A stretch of 64,000 bases of DNA from Gigaspora margarita (lineage: Eukaryota; Glomeromycota; Glomeromycetes; Diversisporales; Gigasporaceae). A program made the translations under genes and the position numbers. The notes under the pieces are model-generated. The model made no database searches and was not told the origin of the DNA. It saw nothing but the letters and a program-made list of their open reading frames with translations. The stretch lies in contig WTPW01000155.1 in the NCBI GenBank assembly GCA_009809945.1, forward strand, positions 364,059-428,058. The letters run 5' to 3'. Each line of letters opens with the position of its first letter. The first letter of the stretch is position 1. Positions 1 to 11,581 of the stretch are shown one piece after another.

Positions 1-40
1 TATATCTAAAATTTTACAAAAACTTGAATATATTATGACC

Positions 41-317
41 CATTGATCCGATTTGGATGATTTTGGTACTATCCGATTCGTCTCTATGAGACGAATCCAA
101 TGGTACCAAAATTATTTCATTTGGATTATTGGATCACGTTCTATTAACAAAATACTATTGATTTTATAGTTATTTTATAAGAAAACATAATAACCAATAT
201 TATTTCATTAATAAAACGGGATCCAGTGATCCAAATCAAATGTTTTTGGCACCATTCGAATTCTCACCTCGAGACGATTCGAATGGTACCAATATCATCC
301 AATTTGGACCACTGAAT
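41..317. repeat. Two tandem hairpin repeats with GTCTC/GAGAC cores
   Basis: Two imperfect palindromes of about 100 bp lie side by side, at about 41-137 and 221-317. Each starts near a GATCC-type arm, runs through TGGTACC/GGTACC-like sequence to a core reading GTCTC-TAT-GAGACGA (first) or TCTC-ACCTC-GAGACGA (second), and then returns. The same core and arm words (TGGACCAATTTGGATGAT, GAGACGATTC) occur four times in the 33162-34107 palindrome, so this is one dispersed repeat family. No coding potential seen. Confidence 0.6.
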
Positions 318-443
318 CAAGTTTTAGACAAATTTTTATAAAAAAATTGCATTGTATTGGGGGTTCCCCCTACATATTGGAAAATCATTATATTTTGAGG
401 GACCCCCCTCAAGCATAACATTATTTATGGATGCCCCCTAATT

Positions 444-719
444 GGGGGGACGTCTAAAGCAGAGACAACTCATATTTAATAATTTTTTCAATTAACTTTA
501 GGGTTAGGGTCGTCCTATATTTGGGTTAGATTTTGTTTTAGGTAAATATATATAAGCAAAATTGCCTTCTCGACATTTTTGATTAACACATCGAGGTAGG
601 TTTAGACTGCCGTTTTTTGTGTTTTCAAGGTTTTCATTTTTACTTCGCTGAAGATCATCAAAATTCTATAATTTGATTGGCAGTTGATCACATGATTTGT
701 CTCTGCTTTAGACGACCCC
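444..719. mobile_element. Short inverted-repeat element (MITE)
   Basis: The ends are an inverted repeat: CGTCTAAAGCAGAGACAA on the left pairs with TTGTCTCTGCTTTAGACG on the right, bordered by GGGG/CCCC. Both flanks read TAATT, a likely target duplication (or TAA plus extra). At 276 bp it is too short to encode a transposase, so it is non-autonomous. The interior carries a telomere-like TTAGGGTTAGGG stretch near 499-510. Confidence 0.65.
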
Positions 720-740
720 TAATTGGACTGCTTAATAATG

Positions 741-905
741 AGAATAAAAAAAATTCAATTGCACTATCATTTTTGATTTGCTATATCCAAAAACTGTAAT
801 TAGACTGAGAGAAAATTTAAATTAAGATGACGATACTATTAAATCTGTAATTATTGTGACATATAATTATTTTCATGTTAATTCATATTAGATTCATTAT
901 AATTT
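741..905. repeat. Dispersed repeat, copy 1 (inverted copy near 34.15-34.33 kb)
   Basis: This stretch (TTAGACTGAGAGAAAATTT, then ATGTTAATTCATA-like sequence) aligns by eye to the reverse complement of about 34150-34330, and in part to 5065-5105 (CATTTTTGATTTGCTATATC). No open reading frame or terminal repeats were identified. The rest of 906-1990 is AT-rich sequence in which I see no gene; it holds only short ATGCACATTTTA repeats around 1205-1275. Confidence 0.45.
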
Positions 906-1879
906 GTAATTAATCATTACATAAATTTTAATAATCAAATGTCATTTATATAGTTTTTCAATAATAACTTTGAGATTTAAAAAATTGGCTTCTGACTCTT
1001 TGTATCTTTGAAATTAGATTATCGAGATATGGATAATTTAATATATTCTCAAATTATATAAGCAATAATAAAGCTTATAATTAGCTAATTTGTAAAAGTT
1101 TATGTGTGTAGACAAAATCTAATTCAGAATCAATTTGTAATATCTTTATTTAGATGTATTGTCAATAATAAAGATAAAAATCAAAAAAATTTTATCATGC
1201 GATATTATGCACATTTTATATATCATGCACATTAATTTGCATTCATGCACATTTTATTATAAAATGCGCATTTTTCCCATCTCTACGATACCTATTATAG
1301 AAGCTTAGTCAAATCACTTTAAATTTAAAAAAAATAAAAAAATAAAAAAAATATGGCCCAGAAGGCTATCAAACTAAGTAAACTCTTTTGTCATTGAAGT
1401 AAACTTGTTTATCTTATTTTTTGGTTCAAATAGTAGTGATATTATTAAAATTAGTTCAATATAACTGGAGATATAGTTTTCTGAAGTTTATGAGGCATTT
1501 TTATATAATCTTTAGAATGTTGCCCAATTTTGAAAGGTTGTATCTTTGGTTTTACTAGACAGATTTTAATAATCTTCTATTATTAGAACTGGAAAGACCA
1601 GAAGAACAGTTTTATTAGAATGATTAAGGAGATTAACTTAGTACAAAAGTCTTGCCAGATCACTTTTTAAATCAAAAAATTGTTATTGTCCGTAAGATGA
1701 TATATCATGTGATCTGTACATGTCCGTAAACTTTCTGAGGCTTTAGCCTGTTCACCCATGTGATTAATAATCTGCACCTGTCCATACACATGACCCATCA
1801 TTTAACTTTTTTTAAATTTGCTTCAGACTTACAACAGCTTCTGTTTTCTAGTTATATGATAATAATGGTTTTGAAATTG

Positions 1880-1965
1880 ATTGAGCTATGAACTGTGAAA
1901 TTTAAGGCATAAATTATTTTTAAATATTAATCTGCCTGAATTCTATTGATAGCAGCCCATATACT
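1880..1965. repeat. Partial copy of the 32.7-kb MITE end
   Basis: The sequence ending in TCTATTGATAGCAGCCCATA matches the right end of the element at 32692-32953 (TCTATTGACAGCAGCTCATA), with similar sequence upstream (GAGCTATGAACTGTGAAA). Only one arm is recognisable here. Confidence 0.4.
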
Positions 1966-1998
1966 AAGCTATTGCATAGAATATTTGACTTTTGCACA

Positions 1999-2420
1999 AT
2001 ACTTTGCCTATCTCTAACCTAGTTATAAATCAAATTTAAACTTGCTACTATATAGCACTTTATAGTAGTTTTACTGTCTTTTGCCACTTTATTAATTTCA
2101 TTACTTTTGCAATTTCATGACCTTTCACCAGTTTCACCATCTTTTGCTAGTTTTACCACCTTTTGCTAGTTTTACCACCTTTCGCCAGTTTTGCAATTTT
2201 GTCTTTTAAAATTTTTTTTAGCGAAAGTCAAAACTAGGTTTTACCTTTCTCCTAACAACTGTATACAAGACTACAGTTGTTAGGTGAAACTGTTTTGTGC
2301 AAATAGCAAAAGGTGAAATTAAACCTGGCGAAAGACAAAAGTGGTGAAATTCTGGTGAAAGGTGAAACCCCTGGTGAAAGGTGAAACACTGGCAAAACCT
2401 CTGGCGAAGGTCAAAGCTCT
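1999..2420. repeat. TTTCGCCA-type repeat element with inverted arms
   Basis: Degenerate short units of the type ACCTTTCGCCAGTTTT repeat from about 2100 to 2205. Their reverse complement (CTGGTGAAAGGTGAAAC) repeats from about 2290 to 2395. Between them sits a palindrome, CTAACAACTGTA...TACAGTTGTTAG. The left half closely resembles 8316-8575, which has the same order of motifs (TTTGCCTATCTC, AGCACTTT, TTTCGCC units, CTAACAACTGTAT). An open frame across this region on the minus strand is only the repeat read through. The following 2420-3120 is AT-rich without a visible gene. Confidence 0.55.
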
Positions 2421-3128
2421 CAGCAAGATTTAAATTCTCTAAGTGAAAGAGCTGAATCATATTGCTGAATGAAAATATTTGCATGTGTACATTATGTGGC
2501 TCATATAAAGAAATGTATCTAAGCCATGTTGGAGAATGAAATATTTGCATGTGGCTATTAAGCAAAGCATGTTGCAAAGAAGCCATGTGATTAAAATATG
2601 GCTATTAAAAATAGCATATTTAAAGAAATATGCATACGTACCTAAGCCATGTTTATGAATGAAAATATTTGCATGTAATTATTAAGCTCACATGTTGCTT
2701 TATAAGAACAACATAAGCCAAAATTGGTAAGTAAATTTATTTGTGTATGGCTATTGAGCACTGCATATGGCTCTTATATAAAAAGTTTTAAGATTTTTTA
2801 TTCAATTATTTAAACAATATTTATTGTTAAGTTGTTAATATTTTTTACCATTTTGTTGTTAAAACTTTAAATATCATACATAGTAAGTAGCTTATTAATA
2901 ATATTATTATTAATCTAAATCTTAGAGTAACTTTAATTGTTAGAGAAATAATTGTTATATTATTAACTTTTAATAGGTCAAATATAGTAAAATTCAGATT
3001 GTTAAAAATAAAAAGTAGAATTAATGTATGTTGTGAAGAAACTAATTCATAACAAACAAATTATTAGCATTGGATTTAAATTATAGAAGCTTTAGTAGTG
3101 TTACATATAAATAGTTTATTTGATACTA

Positions 3129-3172
3129 TATAGTCATAAAATAATGTGCAGGGGCATTATTTCGTGACTATA
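3129..3172. repeat. Short hairpin
   Basis: TATAGTCATAAAATAATG pairs with CATTATTTCGTGACTATA around an 8-base loop, giving an 18-bp stem with one mismatch. It may be the remnant of a tiny inverted-repeat element. Confidence 0.5.
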
Positions 3173-3806
3173 CAGCATTAGTTTTCATGAATATTTATTA
3201 TTTAATTTATATATATCGTACTTGAAGTTAATATTTGATTTTTGCTTGATGTTGTTATTTGCTTAAAGTTGCTAATTTAGGCACACTAATCAAATAACCC
3301 CTGAAATTAGATCTTTTGAATGCATGAGCTAGTATGCTCAGACAGTTTCAAAAATGAACAGTATAAAGGATGACTGTACCAGGTATTTTCCAAGGTTTAG
3401 GGGTACTATTTATTGAACTTTGATATAATTGTACCCATATTTACCTATTTGCGCGAGTAATATAAACTCCTGGAGAGGAAATAGTTAATCAGAAAGTATA
3501 ACTTTTTGACTATTCCAGATCAGCCAGACAAAGAATCCAAACATAAGTAAAAGATGAAAAAAGAGAAAATATACAAAGACTAATATTTAAATTGATCTTG
3601 GTGTACTAATTAAAAATGATGAAGTATTATATATAGTAAGCACCATCTAACCTATAGTCTCTAACATTAAAGCTCTTACCCTAATCTTTTATCGCATGCA
3701 CTAATTTATTTACTAAATCAGATTCCTTTTTTTGGATTTCCCGTATTAGAGATGAGCAAGGTAATTTACTATATTGAATCACGATATGTGCCAATTTACT
3801 AAAATA

Positions 3807-4448
3807 TCCCTTAGATTGTAGTAGAACACAGGCAAATTTTCCTGCGTTTTTGCACTTTTTTTGCTCTGATTTACTTTTTTTAAATAACAAGATAATTAAA
3901 TAAAACTTTGTACAATTATATTTGAAAATAAGGATTACTTTTTTGCAAAATTAGTTTTTATATTGTAAGAAAAAAATTTAAGTTATATATAAGCTAAAAA
4001 TAGATAACTTTAAGAAAAAAATTTTTTTAAAAATTTTATCACAATTTCTCTGTAATCTTGTTTAGTTTTAGTTTTAAAGCTATAGTTCTTAAGACAATAT
4101 TTTATTTATATAAAGGATGATAACTTTCATTATTGCAACTTTAATGATTTATTTGTAAAAATTAAGGCTTGTATTAGAAGTAAAAATTTTTTTTATAGAC
4201 AGGAACATATGAAATTTAAGAAAACTTAAAAAAAAATTTTAATAGTAAAAATGCTAATACAAGAACTTTAAACTTTGATTATACTAAAGTTTTTTAATAA
4301 TTTTAAAAAATTTTTATAACAAAGTTATTAAAACAAAACCCAAAGTATATTTTTTATTTAGAAAAGATATAGCTAAAATCAATATTTAAAATTTTATTAA
4401 AATTTTTAAAATATGCAGGCAAATTTGCCTGTGTTACAATCTAAGGGA
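3807..4448. mobile_element. TA-flanked inverted-repeat element
   Basis: The left end TCCCTTAGATTGTA, followed shortly by ACACAGGCAAATTTTCCTGC, is matched in inverse by GCAGGCAAATTTGCCTGTG...TACAATCTAAGGGA at the right end. Both sides are bordered by TA, as expected for Tc1/mariner-type insertion. It is 642 bp with no transposase. The GGCAAATTTGCC core also recurs at about 16774-17155. The small open frame at the left end is a translation of the repeat. The sequence after it (4449-5154) is AT-rich without a gene and contains a short triplication of an ATTATCATTCTTC-like unit near 4865-4920. Confidence 0.6.
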
Positions 4449-5159
4449 TAGATTTACAACTAATAACATACTAAGGAATAATTTGACTTTAGCACTTAGC
4501 AACATTTGGCAGCATTTGGTACTATGCTAAATTACCTTTTTTGGAAAGGGTTGGTTATATTATTGATTAATTTTGGAAATAGATTTTTGTCAAGTTAACT
4601 TTTTTTGGTAATTTTGGGTTTCACCAAATTCAACTGACTGTATAAAAAGCGCTCTATCTAGCTCAAGCGTGTGCCTATGCAAAAGAGCTAAGCTAGCTGT
4701 ATTGCGCTCAAAATATTTTTGCTTACGGACATCGATTGTATATATATGTTGATTACAAATAATCTTAAATGCAAAATTGTTGCCCCTGATCAGTAAAGTG
4801 ATGATCATCACTCAACAATCTGTTATACATTGTTTACTATTTATGAGAAAGTATTATCATAAATCATTCTTCTTATACTAAAATTATCATTCTTCATATA
4901 CTAAAATTATCATCCTTCATGAGTGTTCTGTACATTTTTACCAATTATTTTGTTCATTTGATGAAATAAAAGATTGAGAGAATATTGATATGACATGTAC
5001 TGTGGTAAGTATAAGTGAGTAAACAAATTTTAACTTATAAGGTATATGTTCGTGAATATTTAATAAAAAAATTTTAATTACACTTTGCCATTTTTGATTT
5101 GCTATATCTAGTGATGGGAACTTCTAATTATTAATTGTTAACACAAAATTGTTAATAAA

Positions 5160-5161
<2 letters not shown>

Positions 5162-5194
<33 letters not shown>

Positions 5195-5701
5195 TCCTCC
5201 CTCCGCTATTCTGAAGGTCCTATGACACCCTTAGTGTCTGTCACACTTTCTAAAGGCTAGTATTATCAGACTGCAGAGATCACTGGATGGCCGTTGGCAC
5301 CTATTTGTCTCCGAACTCGTGAGATAACTCATGCTCCATTAAGTCTATCATATGACGTCCTGGGTCCCTGGTCCCACGATATAGGATCTACTTCTTGAGA
5401 TCTGCAGTTCCCTAACTTAATATGACCCATGAGCCAGATTTCCTTTTTATATTGTTCGTTAGCTGGGTCTTCTCAATTTTAACATCTTTTGTTGACGGAT
5501 TCACCTTTTCTGGACGTTGCCGACTCCTGTAGTTATGCTGGCCAACTGCAGTTTTTGTATAATGATCTGCACTAATCCTCTACAATCATTTCCAAACGTG
5601 GCCCTGGCTGAATTCTAGGCACCCAGTGGGATTCGAACTCGCGACCTCGCGCTTGTGACCTTGGAGTGCTAACTACTTGCACTAACGACCCGAAGGTCTC
5701 C
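5162..5701 (-). mobile_element. tRNA-derived SINE
   Basis: Read on the minus strand, it begins near 5701 with a tRNA-like head and ends in a run of about 30 A (seen as T at 5162-5192). A perfect RNA polymerase III B box (GTTCGAATCC) lies at 5629-5638 on the minus strand, and an A-box-like stretch is near 5673-5684. The flanks carry identical ATAAATC (5155-5161 and 5702-5708), the target duplication. This is an untranslated retroposon mobilised by LINE machinery. The head resembles that of the SINE at 49512-50126, but the body differs. Confidence 0.85.
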
Positions 5702-6109
5702 ATAAATCATTTTTAATTAACAATTAATAATTTAATTATCCAATATGTGCATGGAAAGTATCGATAGAATTATATAATCAGTAATTAATCATTGTTTTTA
5801 TGTACTCAAGTATAAAAATTTTATAGTGATAAAAGATCATGCATTTTTCTGCAGATATCTGTAACAGCAATAGAAATTTTCTGCTACGGTTACAAGTACA
5901 TTATCTATATGTGGAGAAAGTAATGAAAATCTTCCATCACCAATGATGGTAAAGGCAAGTTTTGCAGTATAGAGTAATTCAGCTTGACATAATTGTTTAG
6001 ATCAAATATTCTTATACATATTTATTAATTATTCCTTATAAACGAACATTGATGTAATCAATGATTTGATTAAATTATCAATTGGATCATTTTCTATGAA
6101 GATGTTCTA

Positions 6110-7805
6110 TTGGGGTGCGTGGTATACTATTTAAATCAAAAATATATGTAGATTCCTTTATTTTTTAAATAATCGATGGTTTTAAGTGATTATTAATTGA
6201 TGAACTACGTAATATATTTTTTATATATAAAATCGTGATTCATTTCTTTAGATGCATTGGTTGTTTATCTTTTCTTAGTTTGAAATTTTACCACTAAGCG
6301 ATTTTTATACATAGTTTTTATAAAGTTATGAGATTTTTTTTTGCCTTTATTGGAAGCAAACCTTTTTTCTATCTCTTTTTAAATGAGCAAATTTTTACTT
6401 AAATTAATCGAACAAAATTGAATAAACTGGCAATTCTTTCAACTAAAATATAAATTTTACTTTGAAACATTGTTCTTTGTAATTTAATACTTACCTATAC
6501 AAAATTTGGATTCGAAACAATAAATTTTAAAGGTTGTGCATCTAAATAAAGGTTTGAACTTGCGTGTTAAAGAATAAACGCTGGTTCCAATTAAAGAATA
6601 CAAAATACTTCATATTCAATATTGTTACACATCTCAAAAAAAATCTAGTAAATTTTTATATAGTTTTGATATTTATTTTGTCTCTCATTTTGGGGACTAA
6701 CTAACGATGGAAATATATTTGGATGTTTTCTCCTGCTAATTGCAGTTTTCTAGCATTGTGCAATGTTCTTTTTGTTTTTCTTTATGACTGTCGTCTTGAT
6801 AGGCCATCAAAAACTTCTTACTGATAACTGTCATCTCGACAGGCCACATCCCTGAACAAAAATACAACAACCTCAGATTCTCATATAACTGTTGTCCCGA
6901 CAGGTCATCGAAGCGTTAGCATTCTGTATAACTGACTGTCTTCCTGACAGGCCAAACAAATATATTAGTCACACATCGACCCTAGCTTCTCATATGACAG
7001 TCGTCCTGACAGGTAATTTTGGTAGCTAATTGGGCAGGGAGGGAGAGTCGGCATTAACAGAACTAATGTCGGGTTCCCTTGCAAACCCCTTGCTTAGTAA
7101 TATTTTTCCTATTCATTCATTACCTCATACTTACTAACTATTTAGACTTCTCCATTTTCCATTTCGCATGCATCTCATGCAAATTACTTTATACTTATCA
7201 AACATCATTGATCGAACATTTGATCGATTATAAGACCGAACATGATCAGACATATGTCACATATTTAGTCTTGCAATGATTCGAGACAAAAGCTGCCTCA
7301 ATATTAAAACCAAATATATTAACCCTAGCTTCTTATATGACTGTCGTCCTGACAGGTCATCGAGGCATTAGAATTTTGTGCAAATGACTGTTGTCCTGAC
7401 AGGTCAATTACTTAAGCAAATATATTTAGTCACACATTGACCCTAGCTCTTATCGTTATATGACTGTCGTCCCGACAGTCCATTTCGGAGAAACTTACTG
7501 GGTAGGGAGGGAGGGTCGACTTAACCAGAACAAATGTTGGGTTCACAGAAAAAAAAAGACATTCTTCTACATACCTTATCAAATGCTAATATACCAGAAC
7601 ACTAACCCATTACCTCATACTTACTCAATTAATTTCTTAAAATTTTCCATTCTGAACGCATTTCGTAAGAATCTAGAATTATTGATCGATCATTAGACCG
7701 AACATAATCAGAAATCTCACATGTTTAGTCTCGTGATGATTCAAGACAAAAGCTACCTCAATACTTACATATCGAGCAGCTTTACATAGTATACCGCGCA
7801 CCCAA
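6110..7805. mobile_element. 1.7-kb non-autonomous terminal-inverted-repeat element
   Basis: The left terminus TTGGGGTGCGTGGTATACTA and the right terminus (reverse complement TTGGGTGCGCGGTATACTAT) form inverted repeats. Both flanks carry TGTTCTA (6103-6109 and 7806-7812), a 7-bp target duplication (8 bp is possible). There is no transposase frame. The interior holds eight copies of a small hairpin of type CTGTC-GTCCT-GACAG and two diverged direct copies of a unit of about 300-450 bp. The superfamily is uncertain. Confidence 0.7.
6786..7480. repeat. Eight GACTGTCGTCCTGACAGG hairpin units and a diverged duplication
   Basis: Units start near 6786, 6826, 6887, 6933, 6995, 7339, 7385 and 7461. Each keeps a 5-bp stem CTGTC/GACAG around a GTCCT- or GTCCC-like loop, with TCATCG-like sequence often following. 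The segment after the fifth unit (GGGCAGGGAGGGAGAGTCGG, then GACCGAACATGATCAGA) is echoed after the eighth (GGTAGGGAGGGAGGGTCG, then GACCGAACATAATCAGA), showing an internal duplication. Confidence 0.65.
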
Positions 7806-8315
7806 TGTTCTATGCATATTGGATAATTCCTTTATTAATTATACTAATTTGTCACTCGACCATACACAAATATAACGATTAAATACACATATGGAATTTC
7901 GTCTCGCTGCTCACATGGTCCCAGAGTTGGTCCCAGTCATTCCTAGCATCGTTAAACCTGTCTTATATCTACCTTTTTTTCTTCGATATCCGAGCTGTAT
8001 AGTCGGGCTATCGAAGCACTAATTTTTGATATCCAGGCTGTGCACCCAGGCTATCGATCATACCTATAACTCCCAAATATCCAACACTAAATGCTCCCAC
8101 CCAGTAGTGGATGGGCGAGTGCTAATAACAAGGTCATTGCACTACTCTCAGTCATTTTCTATACCCATAAACATCTGTCACACATTTCAATACCTATAAT
8201 ATCCGATATTAAACCTCATACTACCACTGTTTTTGACTTATCTTTTGAATTTGACCTAAAAAAAAAGCTCCCAGCGCATTAGCAGGCGCATGACTTGTTT
8301 ATGTATGTAATTAGT

Positions 8316-8575
8316 AAATTACTTTGCCTATCTCCAACCCCTTACAGTGTAGATCTCATAGAGTGATCTACCACATAGCACTTTGCGGTAGTTTCACTGC
8401 CTTTTGCCACTTTACCTTTTGATAGTTCGCAACTTTTCGTTAGTTTCGCCACTTTCGTCAGATTCTCCACCTTTCGCCGATTTCGCCACCTTACGCCAGT
8501 TTCGCCATTTCGTCTTTTATAAATTTTTTTGGCGAAACCTCTAGGTTTCGCCTAACAACTGTATGCAAGACCATC
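8316..8575. repeat. TTTCGCC-type repeat, second copy
   Basis: It shares motif order with 1999-2260: TTTGCCTATCTC, AGCACTTTGCGGTAG, tandem TTTCGCCAC/GATTTCGCC units, then TTTATAAATTTTTTTGGCGAAACC and CTAACAACTGTATGCAAGAC. It lacks the clear right arm of the first copy. The intervening 7813-8315 holds a short AGGCTATCGA/CGGGCTATCGAAG repeat near 8003-8060 and nothing gene-like. Confidence 0.55.
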
Positions 8576-11500
8576 GAAAACTCGAGTATAAGGAGACATA
8601 CCCACGACCAAACTGCCCACTCGTCCAAATATAACCACCTCTCTTCAACTAAGCCTGATAGTAGGGTACACAACTGTTTGCTTGTTTTTATGGAGCAACT
8701 GACTCGCCGTTAGCTGGTGTCAATAGGTACAATGTTTTGAGATTTAATGAATTAGTGATTTAATGTTTTAATATTCTAGTGTTTTAGTTCTAGAGTCTTT
8801 CATAATGGAAAGATTAGTTCATGCGAAGCTAATATTTTCGTTTGCACCGGTTTTATATTCTTTTTTGCGGTATATCTGATATTAAAAAAAAACAATGTTA
8901 ATAAGTAATAGTTATATCTTGGGCAGTTGGGTATAAGCGGAGATGAAATTTCCGCTTTATACACATAGTGCCCAGGGTATAACTGATTTATGCCCTGCGA
9001 TCTTGGTATAGTGACCAGGGTATAATTCCAGGTTCACGTAGTATAAAATGAAAATTTCGACATAACCAGTAAAACTTTATAATAATTTGGAAAATTTTTA
9101 ATGTTTAGGGTTTCTCATAAGCAACTCTCAATGTGATTGTCTAGTTAGTTATAAAGATCGAGCACAAGTATTACGATTAATTGAAGTAATTTTTACAGTA
9201 ATTTTGTCGGAGATTCATGTTATGAAATGCAGATATCCAATCTATTGTCTCTGACCATCTTTTTTTTCTTTTCATCGCGATAATGAACTCGCTTGACCGA
9301 ATAAATTATTTCCCATTAACCCTTGACCTGTTGATTTAGGTGCTTGAGTGCACCTTTAGTATAACTAGAGATCATTATAAAGAAGATCGATAAACGATGG
9401 TTAATGGTATATTTACTCTTTAAGAGTTTCATTAAAGCTCTTTTTGCAAAGTGTTCTTTTTTTGTCAATAACTTCAATCGTCAACAATTTCACCGTTCAT
9501 CAAGTTTCATCATTTATTGATAACTTTAACAATTACACAAGTTTTATCGAGCATTTGATATGACAAACATTTTATTTCAACTATAAAAGTTATCGCAATT
9601 TGCGAAATAATAACCTGATATACTTATTTATATTCGTTGCATTGCTAAGAGAGTATTATGATTAAAGATGAGTGAGAACCAAGTTCGAATGACGAAACGA
9701 ATGACGGATCATAAATATTATATCTAATATATAGCATTTTGGCGTTATAAAATTTTAAAATACAGTTATCTTTATGAGATTAATTATTTTGTTCGTTATT
9801 GTCAGTCCCGAGTAACTATAGAATTGGGAGAGGATATTTAACTAGGGATTTAGCTCCTACAGTTACTGGTAATACACAATGTCAATTACAATCACGTAAC
9901 AATAATAACAACGTTTATACAGAACAGTAACAAAGTAACAAGGTAATAATTAACAATAAGCAACAATAAACGGGCGAGATTTCATGGTTAATTAATCAGG
10001 GATAGGTCTCTTCGGCTAACACTACCTACTTCCTATATGTTTAATAGACTCAAATTGATTTCTGGGCTTATTGAAGTCAATTGAAGGTATATTTATACAT
10101 GGGTTAGGTATTGAAGCTATACTGCAAAATTTATTAATACAACCAATTTTGTATTTTAAGCAAAAAATGAACCTAATTTTATTCTAAATTAATTTATATA
10201 TAAAAATGGTTTTGAAAAAATTGTCGATTGGTTCCCTTTTCTCAGCACCTAGCTCACACGATAATAACACTTATCCGACAAACTCATATAAAACTCAGTG
10301 GGCGACTCCCTACCAATCATGATCATAAATTGCCGGATAACACCAATATTGGGCAAATTGGTGAAACGGTAATTTGACAAATGATTGGCTACACGTGCCG
10401 TAGATCGGCACATGATCATTTGCCAAATTACCGTTAATTCGCCAATTTTTGCCAATATTGTATACATGACTTGCACAAGCTCCGCTACCATATGCCAATT
10501 GCCGCTACATATGTCAATTACCGCTACCATCTGTCCAACTGGAGCGTTATTCGTCATAATTTCTAGTTTTGGCACAGATCCATGTGAAATCTCACAGTAA
10601 CTACTTCTAACAAGCCCTTACAAGCCTCAATTACACATAAGCCCGGGATAACAATAAACAAATAATGATGTTCTATGGAATGAAAAGATAAGATGTGATG
10701 GGGACCGAACATAATAAATATTGACGAAAAAATCTTAAAATAGAAAGGTCACGGAGAGCTGTTAAACCCTGATTTTACGTACTTTTTTTTTTTGACATGA
10801 TTTGTATTAATCACCCGGACGTATCCGATTGAATTACAGATGATAAAAAAAAAAAGTTTTCTGCTTCAGTTTCAATGTAATGTAAAGCTAAAAATTAATT
10901 TTTTACGAACTTTTAATTTTATGGAGTTAACTTTTTATAACGAACTGGTGATTCAACGAAAAAAAATTTTTTTATCAATTAAAAAATTACTGATTTTATA
11001 TTAACCAATGAATCTTTATGATGAAATACAATAATGAAATTTTTAAGATTAGAATATCCGGAGGCCATTATAAAAAGTTCATTGACAGAGGGCACCTGTA
11101 TTTTTCTATTTTGTTGGTCAAATTATATTTATTTTTTCTTTGATGTAATAAACGCTTTCATCTAAGCACCTTTATTAGGTTAAAAATATTTTTCTACAAT
11201 CCTTTGACCCATTGGTTAAGGCATTTAAAACACTCAAAAACGTTAATTTTAAATTTGGAATCTTTTAGCTTTAGGGCTCCATCACTTTTGTAATATGTAA
11301 TAACAAGTAAAAGACTGTGATGTATTGGTATTTGGTATACAAATACAGATATATGCAAATTTACAGTTTTCTTATTAAAGTTTTCTAAATTCTCGTGGTG
11401 ATGCCACCCTAGTACACAAAACATATTGATAGAAACCACATTGCCACAAATATTTTTTAAATATTTACTAACAGATTATGGCTTAGTTTGTCTTCAAATT

Positions 11501-11581
11501 TTTTCAAGTATGCTTAAAATTCTTTGCCTGAATTTTTTATTGAAAATTATCCTGCTTATTGTTACAAATATTCCTATAGAC
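8576..11581. other. Intergenic stretch without a recognised gene
   Basis: AT-rich. Only local structures stand out: a hairpin around 8938-8963 (GCGGAGATGAAATTTCCGC), the larger palindrome at 10345-10463, and A- and T-runs near 10785-10855. The overlapping open frames at 10249-10600 on both strands are a by-product of the palindrome. Upstream of the gene at 11582 no promoter element can be assigned. Confidence 0.4.
10345..10463. repeat. 119-bp palindrome
   Basis: The left arm (CCAATATTGGGCAAATTGGTG, then ACGGTAATTTGACAAATGAT) pairs with the right arm (ATCATTTGCCAAATTACCGT, then CGCCAATTTTTGCCAATATTG). The loop region holds GTGCCGTAGATCGGCAC, itself a small hairpin. It is likely the centre or remnant of an inverted-repeat transposon. 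No target duplication found. Confidence 0.55.

Noticed and set aside
2218..2586. 122-codon minus-strand open frame
   Set aside because: It runs through the GTGAAA/TTTCACC repeat and has a repetitive His/Phe-rich product without motifs.
5629..5700. tRNA gene on the minus strand
   Set aside because: Same reason: it is the head of the SINE at 5162-5701.
6786..7480. CRISPR-like short palindromic repeats
   Set aside because: Spacing is irregular, the repeats are degenerate and they lie inside a transposon-like element.
10249..10600. Overlapping open frames of 62-108 codons on both strands
   Set aside because: They mirror each other across a 119-bp palindrome, with no motif and no splice context.
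11426..11581. Upstream extension of the channel gene to an earlier ATG
   Set aside because: The in-frame sequence is hydrophobic and AT-driven, unlike the charged MTSNPDNSH start; no upstream exon could be supported.
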